Assembly (NCBI RefSeq): GCF_014879935.1 | Contig: NZ_JACSRD010000146.1 | Coordinates: forward strand, 62,001 to 126,000 | Source of the DNA: Prosthecobacter sp. | GTDB lineage: Bacteria > Verrucomicrobiota > Verrucomicrobiia > Verrucomicrobiales > Verrucomicrobiaceae | DNA: 64,000 nt | Direction: 5' to 3' | Shown here: in pieces, positions 55,101 through 62,824 of the stretch | How positions within the stretch are numbered: the stretch's first letter is position 1 | How the letters are laid out: every line of letters begins with the position of its first letter | The notes under the pieces: generated by a model | The model's database searches: none | The model's input: only the letters and a program-made list of their open reading frames with translations | Told to the model about the DNA's origin: nothing | Translations under genes and position numbers: made by a program

Positions 55101-57267
55101 TGGTCCGGGCACGGGCGCGGACAATCTCACCTACACCGGCAACAACGTGCTCACGCTCTCCGCAGCGAACACCTACACCGGCACCACCACCGTCAACACG
55201 GCCGCCGGCACCTTGCGTGTGACCTCCAGCAGCAGCCTCAGCACCGCCAGTCTGGTCGTGGTGCAGGGCTTGCTCGAGCTGAATCAAGCGGCGCAGACGG
55301 CCAGTCTGCTCACCTTTGGCTCCACCACAAACACCGCCCAGACCGTTGCGGCCACCATCACGCTGGCCAGCGGCACGGTGCTCACCCTCGGCGGCAATCT
55401 GACCGCCAATGACAATGTCAACGGCCAGGCTTCCTTCCTGAGCGGCGGCACGGTCGATTTGAACGGTGTGCGCACGTGGACGGTGGATGATTCCACGGCG
55501 GCCGATGTCGATCTGACCGTCACCTCGGTCATTCAGAACAGCGGAACGCCGGGGACCTTCACCAAGAATGGCCTGGGGCGTCTCGTGCTCTCCGGCGCCA
55601 ACACATTTGCCGATGTCTTTGCCGTGGGGGACGGCGTGGTGCGCATCCAGCATGCCAGCGCCCTGGGCAGCACGGCCGGCGGCACCACGATCAACAGCGG
55701 CGACGCGCTGGAGATTGATGGCGGCATCACCGTCAGCGGCGAGAGCCTGCTCATCGCAGGCGGCGGCCCGTCATCCACGGGAGCGCTGCGCAGCGTCGCG
55801 GGCATCAATGCCTGGACCGGTGCGATCAATCTCGCTGCCGATGCACGCATTCATGCCGATGCCGGCTCAAAGCTCACCGTTTCCGCCATCGTGGCCGGCG
55901 GAACGTTCCGTGATGTCACCTTTGGCGGCGAGGGCGACATCATCGCCAGCGGCCGGATCGGCTCCGGCGATGTCTCTCCGGTGGATCAGGTGCTCAAGGA
56001 CGGCGCTGGAACCTTGACGCTGGAGAATGCCGGCAATGATTTCACGGGCACGCTCACCATCAACAACGGCACCCTCAAGCTGGGCGCGTCGCAGGTCATT
56101 CCCGACGCCGAGAACGTGACAGTCAATCGCGGCACCTTCGAGCTGAATGGCATGACGGAAACCATCGCCGCGCTCACGCTCGGCAGCTCCACCACCACGC
56201 TGGCAGGAGCCACGCCGGGCATCATCGACACGGCCGGGGGCGGTCTTTTGCGCCTGGGAGGCAGTGTGGCTTCCAACGCGGGCTCGGCGGGCTTTGAAAA
56301 CGGCCAGGCGGTCATCTCGGCCGGCCTGGACCTCAACAACGCCTCCCGCACCATCACCGTGGCGGACAATCCCACGCTGGATGTGGAGCTGGTCATCTCC
56401 GGCGTCATCAGCAACAGTGGCGCGACGGCCGCTGGCATCGTCAAAGACGGCGCCGGGACGCTGATCCTCAGCGGAGCGAACACTTACAACAACACCTCGA
56501 CCATCCGCAACGGCACGATGCGCCTCGGTGCCGACGAGGTGCTGCCGAACGGCTTTGGCCTCACGCTGGACCAGCGTGCGGCGGGCACTTCGACACTGGA
56601 CCTCAACGGGCACGTCGAGACCATCGGCGGCACGCTCACGCTCGGTTCGAATTCGACCACGGTGGCCGGTTCCGTGAACCAGATCATCGACAGCGCAGGC
56701 GGTGGCGTCCTGCGGCTCGGCGGCGGCATCACCTACAACACCGGCGCGGCCACCTTTCACAACGCCACCTCGAACATCTCCGCGAACCTCGACGTCAACG
56801 GAGCCACACGCACCTTCACCGTCAACGACAGCACAGTGGCCGCCAACGATGTCGTCATCAGCGGCGTGATCAGCAACAGCGGCGGCAGCGCGGCCGGAAT
56901 CGCGAAGAGCGGCACCGGCACGCTGGTCCTCACAGGCGCGAATTCGTATGATGGAAACACCGCGGTGAATGCCGGCGTCCTGCGTGCGGCGAACAATTCG
57001 GCCCTCGGCACCCTCGGAACCGTCACTCTGGCCAACACCGACGCCGTTCTCGAGCTCGCGCAGGGCGTGACCATCAGCCGTGCCCTCACCGTTTCTGATT
57101 CGGGCAACAACAAGGTCCTGCGCCTCCAGGACGGCGCCACTGCGGCCACTTATGCCGGAAATGTGGGCATCTCCGAGGCCACCGCCGGGAACTTGATGTC
57201 TCCGCCAGTTCTGGCGGCACACTCACGCTCTCAGGCGTCATCAGCGGCACAGCGGCGGCTGGCGTGA
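52105..57267 (+). CDS. Autotransporter-type beta-strand repeat protein, N-terminal part (frameshifted)
   Basis: Starts at the ATG at 52105, seven bases after AGGA, with a signal peptide ending DAGAA; 1720 residues. About ten PATR repeats can be read, for example KNGSGTLSLTAAGTYTG, KSGTGTWILSGANTYTG and KDGAGTLTLENAGNDFTG. Three pairs of longer modules are tandemly duplicated (see the repeat entries). The last 25 residues (after ATAGNL) are out of frame with the family. A one-base shift near 57193 restores SASSGGTLTLSG and joins this ORF to the one at 57264, which supplies the PEP-CTERM tail. As it stands the product would lack its anchor. It is likely a surface or matrix protein under control of the adjacent two-component system. 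Confidence 0.9.
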   Translation: MRASNLTRVHSFRALFRLRILGLLLCCADAGAATLVWNGGGGDDLWSTAANWSGTAFTAGDVLQFGGSTRLAPVNDLAADTIIGGITFLNDTNPNVSAFTLSGNRVTLGGDIATSAGAGPTFNATITDTIGLDLLLNATRTITVANSGDKTHNLTISGSVSDGGLGHGLTIAGGARLTLAGANTYSGGTTLGGTAVVVLSHANALPGGIGAAGGLSGLTFAGGILGLGAGDFTRGLGTGADQVQWTGAGGFAAFGADRGVNIGGAGETMVWGAGGFVPAGSALLFGYGNGSDTQDSSHTVDFQNPIDLNGGTRTITVNDGNSGTTSLIDAALSGGVISGTGTGSLIKNGSGTLSLTAAGTYTGQTFVNGGVLVLNHVNALPGGVAVTGGTSNLRIGGGGVAGLGTGNLTRALGTGVDQVQWTGGGGFAAFNADRIVNLGGAGDTVIWGSGSFVPNGSSLYLGATSATHTIDFQNPIDLGSAVRTLEIANAAAVNLDAIISGAIGGSGGLTKNGDGTLLLQATDSSYTGQTYLAVNVTMITKMADYGQNSSIGQGEAGVPVLISTQFRMGTLEYIGSGDSSDRSFQLGTSTATHGQGGTIANNGTGALVFDAPVFNVAVPGVTTARSLTLSGSNTDLNTISGVIQNTDGTTGVLSLTKSGTGTWILSGANTYTGTTTVSAGALHLNSTSAIGTGGLTLNTGSMIDNSSGATITLSTPNVVTWGGNFAFGGTNDLSFANGTTLATGSRTITLNGTGRTLAFGQLSITNATTMTVNDAGTGNKLVLGGLVLAENNQTRTQTFAGSAAIDIVGAVVDGTGTGADALSYTGSGTLNLVANNTYTGATTLNNTAGTLILGGSSTTSLVTLSAGTLHINHAAAIGSGTLDINAGAIDNTSGADIVVATANLVTLDGNFSFGGTNSLSFINGTASAGGSRTVTLNGTGRTLSFGQLSFTNSTVLTVTDAGTGNKLVLGGVVLAENNQARTQTFAGNAAIDITGPIVDGPGTGADNLTYTGNNVLTLSAANTYTGTTTVNTAAGTLRVTSSSSLSTASLVVVQGLLELNQAAQTASLLTFGSTTNTAQTVAATITLASGTVLTLGGNLTANDNVNGQASFLSGGTVDLNGVRTWTVDDSTAADVDLTVTSVIQNSGTPGTFTKNGLGRLVLSGANTFADVFAVGDGVVRIQHASALGSTAGGTTINSGDALEIDGGITVSGESLLIAGGGPSSTGALRSVAGINAWTGAINLAADARIHADAGSKLTVSAIVAGGTFRDVTFGGEGDIIASGRIGSGDVSPVDQVLKDGAGTLTLENAGNDFTGTLTINNGTLKLGASQVIPDAENVTVNRGTFELNGMTETIAALTLGSSTTTLAGATPGIIDTAGGGLLRLGGSVASNAGSAGFENGQAVISAGLDLNNASRTITVADNPTLDVELVISGVISNSGATAAGIVKDGAGTLILSGANTYNNTSTIRNGTMRLGADEVLPNGFGLTLDQRAAGTSTLDLNGHVETIGGTLTLGSNSTTVAGSVNQIIDSAGGGVLRLGGGITYNTGAATFHNATSNISANLDVNGATRTFTVNDSTVAANDVVISGVISNSGGSAAGIAKSGTGTLVLTGANSYDGNTAVNAGVLRAANNSALGTLGTVTLANTDAVLELAQGVTISRALTVSDSGNNKVLRLQDGATAATYAGNVGISEATAGNLMSPPVLAAHSRSQASSAAQRRLA
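52654..53577 (+). repeat. Tandem module pair A inside the PEP-CTERM gene
   Basis: Two units (about 52654-53067 and 53179-53577, offset 525 bases) encode related sequences containing NALPGG, DQVQWTG and FQNPIDL in the same order. The first unit has an extra loop around YGNGSDTQDSS. Confidence 0.8.
54133..55203 (+). repeat. Tandem module pair B inside the PEP-CTERM gene
   Basis: Units at 54133-54642 and 54694-55203 (offset 561 bases) encode about 170 residues each. Shared segments include FGGTN-LSF-NGT, LNGTGRTL-FGQLS and DAGTGNKLVLGG. This is the closest of the three pairs. Confidence 0.88.
56152..56949 (+). repeat. Tandem module pair C inside the PEP-CTERM gene
   Basis: Units at 56152-56490 and 56611-56949 (offset 459 bases) encode about 113 residues each. 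They share ETI-ALTLGS, LLRLGG and VVISGVISNSG-type segments, and each ends in a PATR motif. Confidence 0.8.
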
Positions 57268-58049
57268 GCAAGGAAGGCGCGGGCACGGTGGCTCTTTCCG
57301 GTGCGAACACTTACACAAGCGCCACGAATGTGAACGCGGGCGCGCTGCAGGTCGGTGCCACCGGCGTCGGACAGACGGGCACGGGGGCGCTGTCCGTGGC
57401 CTCGGGCGCGTCACTGCTCGGCACGGGCGTGGTTCGCAGTTCCAGCGTGATCCTGGCCGCCGGCTCGACTTTGACCGCAGGGGACTCCGCCGCCGTTTCC
57501 AGCCACGGCACGCTCGTTTTCACGCCTGCGAGCGCCAGCGGCACCGTGCACGACCTGCAAGGCTCCATCGTCCTGGGCATCACGTCCGCCACCTTGGAGG
57601 ACGGCACCTTTGGCGGTCATGAGGTCGGTTCCATTGGCTATCAGGCCTGGATCGATGCGGTGGCCGGAACGGGCAGCCACGACCTGTTGGTGTTCAACAA
57701 TCCGGCCGCAGGCACCGGCTACACGCTGAACTTTCTCACCACCACCGGCACCTTGCAGGTCGCGCCTTCCTCTTTCACCGCACGCTCAGGTCAGGTCTTC
57801 AATCTGCTCGACTGGAGCGGCATGGTGACCGCCAACTTCACCGGATTCAGCTTCAACAGCGGCTATCTCGTGGGCAATGGTGACGAAGGCGCCGACCTCG
57901 ACCTGCCGGACCTCACCGGCACCGGCCTGTTTTGGGACATGAGCCGTTTCACCCTCTCAGGCAACATCGCCATCGTTCCGGAGCCCTCCCGCATGCTCCT
58001 CATCCTGCTGGGTTTCATGGGGATGATCCTCCGCCGCAGCCGCCGTTGA
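57264..58049 (+). CDS. C-terminal part of the frameshifted repeat protein with PEP-CTERM anchor
   Basis: This 261-residue frame opens with GTG inside the coding continuity of the previous ORF and has no signal peptide of its own. It begins with a PATR repeat (KEGAGTVALSGANTYTS). A terminal module follows, containing QVFNLLDWSG, that is homologous to the end of the giant protein at 739 (VFNLLDWSS). It closes with VPEPSR, a hydrophobic helix and RRSRR, the PEP-CTERM signal. In frame with the upstream sequence through a single one-base shift near 57193, it is best read as the rest of the 52105 gene. The intact protein would be about 1980 residues. Confidence 0.85.
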   Translation: MSKEGAGTVALSGANTYTSATNVNAGALQVGATGVGQTGTGALSVASGASLLGTGVVRSSSVILAAGSTLTAGDSAAVSSHGTLVFTPASASGTVHDLQGSIVLGITSATLEDGTFGGHEVGSIGYQAWIDAVAGTGSHDLLVFNNPAAGTGYTLNFLTTTGTLQVAPSSFTARSGQVFNLLDWSGMVTANFTGFSFNSGYLVGNGDEGADLDLPDLTGTGLFWDMSRFTLSGNIAIVPEPSRMLLILLGFMGMILRRSRR

Positions 58050-58099
58050 TGAGCAGCCCGGTGCCAGAAACACGATTCGCAGCCGTTCATGGCGGCACC

Positions 58100-59536
58100 A
58101 TGAGCATGCGCCCCTCTCAGAACCGCCGCCGATTCCTGCAAACCACCGCCGCCGCGGCCTTGACGGCACCCTGGCTGGCCGAAGCCGCCGATGCGGGGCC
58201 GTTTCAGGCCACGGGCACGCGTGTGGGCGAGGTGACGGACTCCACGGCCATCGTGTGGACTCGCCTGACGAAGAACGCGACGCGCAACAACGACGGCGTG
58301 ACCTTCGCCCTCCGAAAGGGCAGGAACAAAGGCAGGACGCAGCCTCCCGTGCCGCCTGTGGCCGAGATCGAGGGCGCGTGTCCGGCGGCGTCAGGCCAGG
58401 TGCGTGTGCGGTTCGGTTTGAAGGAGGATTTGAGCGATGCGGTCGAGACGCCTTGGACGGAGGTGAGCGATGCTGGCGATGGCATTCACCAGTTCAAGCT
58501 CAGCGGGCTCAAACCCGGCCGCACGTATCACTATGTCAGCGAGACACGAGGCGGGGGCAGCTTCGCGGGCCGGTTTCACACCGCGCCTGCCGCTGAGTCG
58601 CCCACGGCCCTGCGCTTCTGCGTGATGACCTGCCAGGGCTATCAGGACCGCGATCACGCCGATGGGCATCCGATTTATCCCTCCATGACCGCGCTCGATC
58701 CGCGCTTCATCGTCATGACGGGCGATCTGGTGTACTACGACAGCAATCCGCCGCGTGCCGTCTCGCCTGCGCTCGCACGATTGCACTGGGAGCGCATGTT
58801 CAGCCTGCCGCGTCTCGTCGCCGCCACGCGCAGCACCTCGACCTACTGGTTGAAGGACGACCACGACACGCTCACCAACGACGCGTGGCCCGGCATGAAG
58901 GCGGGCGAGCTCACGTTCAAGGAAGGCGTGCAGATTTTCCGCCAGCAGGCCCCCATCGGCGATCTCGACTATCGCACCATCCGCTGGGGCCGCGATTTGC
59001 AGGTGTGGTTCACCGACGGACGCGATTATCGCTCGCCCAACACGATGCCGGACGGGCCGGAGAAGACCATCTGGGGAGCGGAGCAGAAGGAGTGGTTCAA
59101 ACGCACGGTGAAGGAGAGCACGGCCACGTGGAAGGTGCTCGTCAGCCCCACGCCGCTCGTCGGTCCGGACCGCGAGAACAAGCACGACAACCACAGCAAC
59201 GACGCCTTCACTCATGAGGGCGATGAGATCCGCGCGTGGCTGAAGGCGAACGCGCCGGGCAACTTCTTCGTCGTCTGCGGCGACCGCCACTGGCAGTATC
59301 ACTCCGTGCATCCGGTCAGCGGCCTGAACGAGTTCAGCGTCGGCCCGGCCAGCAATTCGCACTCCGGCGGCACTCCGGGCGAGGACAAGGCCTATCACAG
59401 GTTCCACCGCGTGAAGGGCGGCTTCCTCTGCGTCGAACTGCGCCCGGATGGAAACGAAAGCGAGATCGCCTTCCAACTTCGCGGAGTCGATGGCGCCATC
59501 GGCTACGAGGCCAACTTCAGACGCGCCGCAGGTTAG
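58100..59536 (+). CDS. PhoD-like alkaline phosphatase (Tat-exported)
   Basis: Called from the ATG at 58100; an in-frame ATG at 58049 overlaps the previous stop and would add 17 residues. The N-terminus contains a twin-arginine signal (QNRRRFLQTTAAAAL). A fibronectin-like N-terminal domain (VGEVTDSTAIVWTRLTK) is followed by a metallophosphatase domain with MTGDLVYYDSNP, DDHDTLTNDAWP and VCGDRHWQYHS as metal-binding motifs; 478 residues in all. PhoD enzymes are calcium/iron-dependent phosphodiesterases and monoesterases acting outside the cytoplasm. The DUF1552 gene follows 44 bases later, probably in one transcript. Confidence 0.9.
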   Translation: MSMRPSQNRRRFLQTTAAAALTAPWLAEAADAGPFQATGTRVGEVTDSTAIVWTRLTKNATRNNDGVTFALRKGRNKGRTQPPVPPVAEIEGACPAASGQVRVRFGLKEDLSDAVETPWTEVSDAGDGIHQFKLSGLKPGRTYHYVSETRGGGSFAGRFHTAPAAESPTALRFCVMTCQGYQDRDHADGHPIYPSMTALDPRFIVMTGDLVYYDSNPPRAVSPALARLHWERMFSLPRLVAATRSTSTYWLKDDHDTLTNDAWPGMKAGELTFKEGVQIFRQQAPIGDLDYRTIRWGRDLQVWFTDGRDYRSPNTMPDGPEKTIWGAEQKEWFKRTVKESTATWKVLVSPTPLVGPDRENKHDNHSNDAFTHEGDEIRAWLKANAPGNFFVVCGDRHWQYHSVHPVSGLNEFSVGPASNSHSGGTPGEDKAYHRFHRVKGGFLCVELRPDGNESEIAFQLRGVDGAIGYEANFRRAAG

Positions 59537-59580
59537 CCTTTGTGTCAGACTTCACCGCCCATCATCGTTCCCCATCCGCC

Positions 59581-60852
59581 ATGTACACCGCCACCAAACG
59601 CCATCTCGACCGCCGTGTCTTCCTGCGCGGCACTGGAACCGTGCTCGCACTGCCGTTTCTGGAGGCGATGGTGCCGGCTTTCGCCACGAAAGCGCAGGCA
59701 GCGGTTGGGAACCCGCCGCCACGGTTCCTCGCGATGTGCGCCACGCTCGGCTTTCACACGCCGTTCCTGTTTCCCAAGGAGACTGGCGGCGACTACGCGC
59801 TCACGCCTTATCTGGAGCCGTTGAAAGACCTGCGGAAGGACTTCTCCGTCATCTCCGGCCTGCAGCACATGGAGCAGAATGGCGCGAACGGTCATACGTC
59901 CGAAATGACCTGGCTCACGTCTGCGAAGCATCCGGGGCTCGCCGGATTCAAGAACACGATCAGCATTGACCAGCTCATCGCCGAACAGATCGGCTCGCAG
60001 ACGCGTTTCCCGAGCCTGATCCTCGGCACGGGGAGCGATTCGCTCTCCTGGTCCTCCAGCGGCGTGCCGCTGCCGGCGGAAAGTTCGCCGTCCAAGGCGT
60101 TCACGCAGCTCTTCATCGACGGCACGCCTGCGGAAGTCGCCGCACAGGTGCGCAATCTCAAACGCGGCCGCAGCATTCTCGACACGGTGATGGGCCAGGC
60201 GAAAAAACTGCACGGCGACCTCGGCAAACGCGACCAGGAGAAGCTCGACGAGTATCTGAGCGCCGTGCGCGATCTCGAAGGCCGCCTCGTGCAGAACGAG
60301 GAGTGGGCGCAGAAGCCGAAACCGAAGGTGGATGCGAAGCCGCCCACGGACATCCAGAGCCGCACGGACGCGATCGGCAAAATGAACCTCATGCAGGACC
60401 TCGTGGTGCTCGCTTTGCAGACGGACAGCACACGCACCGTCACGCTCCGCCTCAACGGCATGAATGCGGTGCCGGAGATCGAGGGTGTGAAGAACGACTG
60501 GCACAATCTTTCCCATCACGGGCAGGACGAGGCCAAGATCGCCGAGCTGGAGATCATCGAGAAGGCGGAGTTCGCCGCCTTTGCCAGCTTCCTCACCAAA
60601 CTGAAGGCCGCGTCGTTGCTGGACACCACTGCGGTCATCTTTGGCTCCAATCTTGGCAACGCCAGCTCACACAGCACCGCGAACATTCCGCTCGTCCTCG
60701 CCGGCGGCGGCTACAGGCACGGCCGCCACATCGCCATCGACAAGGAGAAGCACGTTTTTTCGAACCTCTTCGTCAGTCTGGCACAGCGCATGGGCGTCGA
60801 GACGGACAAATTCGGCTTCAGCACCGGCGTGCTGGACGTCAATCAGGCGTGA
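59581..60852 (+). CDS. DUF1552 Tat-exported protein
   Basis: A 423-residue protein with a twin-arginine signal (LDRRVFLRGTGTVLALPF). The DUF1552 domain follows: FLAMCATLGFHTPFLFP, SVISGLQHM, a conserved NGHTSEMTWLT, and FGSNLGNASSHSTANIPLVLAGG near the end. The HXS and NLG segments recall alkaline-phosphatase-superfamily (DUF1501-like) proteins. Family members usually sit beside a DUF1592/DUF1588 cytochrome protein; here the neighbour is a PhoD-like phosphatase and the DUF1592 gene is about 37 kb away. Function unknown, probably periplasmic. Confidence 0.92.
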   Translation: MYTATKRHLDRRVFLRGTGTVLALPFLEAMVPAFATKAQAAVGNPPPRFLAMCATLGFHTPFLFPKETGGDYALTPYLEPLKDLRKDFSVISGLQHMEQNGANGHTSEMTWLTSAKHPGLAGFKNTISIDQLIAEQIGSQTRFPSLILGTGSDSLSWSSSGVPLPAESSPSKAFTQLFIDGTPAEVAAQVRNLKRGRSILDTVMGQAKKLHGDLGKRDQEKLDEYLSAVRDLEGRLVQNEEWAQKPKPKVDAKPPTDIQSRTDAIGKMNLMQDLVVLALQTDSTRTVTLRLNGMNAVPEIEGVKNDWHNLSHHGQDEAKIAELEIIEKAEFAAFASFLTKLKAASLLDTTAVIFGSNLGNASSHSTANIPLVLAGGGYRHGRHIAIDKEKHVFSNLFVSLAQRMGVETDKFGFSTGVLDVNQA

Positions 60853-60898
60853 TCCCGGATTCTGAGGCATTCACGCGGGCGGATCCGCCGCGCGGAGA

Positions 60899-61735
60899 TC
60901 AGGCCGCCGCTTTCATGTACCGCAGGACGCGGGCCAGGGTGGCGCGCATGTCCTTGCGATCGACGATCATGTCCACCAGGCCGTGCTGGAGCATGAACTC
61001 GGCAGTCTGGAAGCCAGGAGGAAGGTCGGCATGAGTGGTCTCCTTCACGACACGCGGACCAGCGAAGCCGATCATGCACTTCGGCTCGGCGATGATGAGA
61101 TCGCCCAAGGTCGCAAAGCTGGCGGTGACGCCGCCGGTGGTCGGATGGGTGAGGATGGAGATGTAGGGCAGGCGGGCCTCGGCATGGCGGGCCAGGGCGC
61201 CGCTGGTCTTGGCCATCTGCATGAGGCTGAGGATGCCCTCATGCATGCGGGCGCCGCCGGAGGCGGAGAAGACGAGGACCGGCTTCTTCTCGGCGGTGGC
61301 CGCCTCGATGGCGCGGGTGATTTTTTCACCGACGACGCTGCCCATGCTGGCGCCGAGGAAGCGGAAATCCATGATCGCCAGCAGCACCGGGATGCCTTCA
61401 ATGCTGGCACGGCCGGTGAGCACGGCTTCGGTGAGACCCGTCTTGGCCTGGTAGGCCTTCACCTTGTCGAGGTAGCCTTTGAAGCCGAGCGCGTTGACGG
61501 AATCGAGGTCCTTGTCCATCTCGGCAAAGGTTCCCTCGTCCACGAGACTGGTGACGCGTTCGTCGGAGCCGATGGTGAAGTGGTAGCCGCAATGGGTGCA
61601 GACGCGCAGGTTCTTGTTCAGCGCATCCTCAAAAAGGCTTTCGTTGCAGGACGGGCACTTCGTCCAGAGGCCCTCCGGCATGTCGCGTTTCTTTTCCCCA
61701 AGTTCGTCAACGGAGCGTTTTTTGAAAAATCCCAT
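60899..61735 (-). CDS. accD: Acetyl-CoA carboxylase carboxyltransferase subunit beta
   Basis: A 278-residue protein starting MGFFKKRS at 61735. The N-terminal zinc ribbon has C27, C30, C46 and C49 (CPSC, CTHC). The carboxyltransferase domain contains SASGGARMHEGILSLMQMAK and GGVTASFATLGDLIIAEP, both diagnostic of AccD. With AccA it transfers the carboxyl group from biotin to acetyl-CoA, the committed step of fatty-acid synthesis in the cytosol. The folC gene often found next to accD is not present; comF lies upstream on the same strand. Confidence 0.97.
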   Translation of the reverse strand: MGFFKKRSVDELGEKKRDMPEGLWTKCPSCNESLFEDALNKNLRVCTHCGYHFTIGSDERVTSLVDEGTFAEMDKDLDSVNALGFKGYLDKVKAYQAKTGLTEAVLTGRASIEGIPVLLAIMDFRFLGASMGSVVGEKITRAIEAATAEKKPVLVFSASGGARMHEGILSLMQMAKTSGALARHAEARLPYISILTHPTTGGVTASFATLGDLIIAEPKCMIGFAGPRVVKETTHADLPPGFQTAEFMLQHGLVDMIVDRKDMRATLARVLRYMKAAA

Positions 61736-61876
61736 GGCAGGTCAGTCGGTGTGGGCGTCCTGCGGGGCGGGGCCGGGCGGTACGTCTCCCCGATAGGCAT
61801 TCGCAGGAGGTGCCCGGGGGAGGCCCCGCGGCGTTCGCACTGTCCGGCCCGGACGGTGCCGGACGCGGGGGCGAGA

Positions 61877-62704
61877 CTAGCCGCGTGCGACGGTGATGAC
61901 CACTACTTTTTCAGCCCCGCCCTCCTGCCGCAGCACGCGGGCGCACTCGCTGGTGGTGGCACCGGTGGTGAAAACATCATCCACCAGGAGGATGCGACCA
62001 CCCTGGAGGGATGGAGGCCTGCGGCGGTAGCGTGTGCGCCGCAGCGCAAAGGCTCCGCGCAGGTTTTGCAGCCGCTCCTCGCGGTCGAGCCGCGCTTGGG
62101 TGTCGGTTTCACGGCAGCGGAGGAGGGCATCGCTGACGGGGATGCCGGTCGCTTGGCCCAGGCGCAGCGCCAGTTCGCGGCTTTGATTGAACTCGCGATC
62201 ATGCTCGCGGGAACGGTGCAGGGGGACAGGCACGAGCCGCCACGTGGCGAGGTCCTCGCCGGCCAGGCGCGGGTCGTCGAGCGTCTTGAGGAGCAAGGCG
62301 GCCAGGACACCGCGCAGGTGCAGTTTCCGCTCATATTTGAACTGATGCACCAGCTCGCGCACGGGGCCCTCCGCGCGGCAGGCGGCGATGGCGAAGTCAA
62401 ACGCGAGCCGCCGTCCGTCGCAGTTCATGCAGCGGAAATCGTGGGTGAAAGCGCCGTCATACATCTCCCCGCAGACCTTGCAGAAAGGCGGCTCCACCCA
62501 GGGCACCTCATCCGCGCAGGGCTGGCAAAACCAGGCCCGCATCCCGGCACGGGGCGCGTCCAGAGGCACCGGCACCTTGCACAGGCAGCACAGCCGCGGG
62601 TAGATGAGATCCAGCAGTCCGCCGAACACCGGGCGCAGCAGGCCTTGCAGACGGTTGGGCGCTGGCGGACCGGGGAAGGGCATGGCGCGAGGAAGGTCCG
62701 CCAT
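61877..62704 (-). CDS. comF: ComF-family phosphoribosyltransferase
   Basis: A 275-residue protein. The N-terminal region has Cys pairs typical of the ComF double zinc finger (RLCCLCK, CQPC, CKVCGE, CMNC). The C-terminal phosphoribosyltransferase domain has the PRPP-binding motif ILLVDDVFTTGATTSE and the upstream VPLHRSREHDREFNQS. ComF-type proteins act in natural DNA uptake in some bacteria, but the family is broadly conserved outside competence. The role here is inferred from similarity. It lies 141 bases upstream of accD on the same strand. Confidence 0.93.
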   Translation of the reverse strand: MADLPRAMPFPGPPAPNRLQGLLRPVFGGLLDLIYPRLCCLCKVPVPLDAPRAGMRAWFCQPCADEVPWVEPPFCKVCGEMYDGAFTHDFRCMNCDGRRLAFDFAIAACRAEGPVRELVHQFKYERKLHLRGVLAALLLKTLDDPRLAGEDLATWRLVPVPLHRSREHDREFNQSRELALRLGQATGIPVSDALLRCRETDTQARLDREERLQNLRGAFALRRTRYRRRPPSLQGGRILLVDDVFTTGATTSECARVLRQEGGAEKVVVITVARG

Positions 62705-62824
62705 GGAGGCCGGAGATCGTGAAACTGCAAATCGAGAATGTGATGATGGGAACCCTGCCGCTCCCGGCCGGCGGACTCGAAAACGGACGTTTGAAAGGCG
62801 GCGCGGGCCGTCCTAAATGGCCGC

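Noticed and set aside
54136-57222. Reverse ORFs of 505 and 451 aa under the second repeat protein
   Set aside because: They are shadows of the PATR-repeat coding strand, with the repetitive composition expected of antisense reading.
57264-58049. The ORF as an independent gene
   Set aside because: It has no signal peptide, starts inside continuous repeat sequence and is homologous to the C-terminus of the other giant protein. It is listed as the second part of the frameshifted gene.
60868-60890. GC-rich palindrome between the convergent DUF1552 and accD genes
   Set aside because: The stem has a bulge and no T-run on either side, so I could not support a terminator call.
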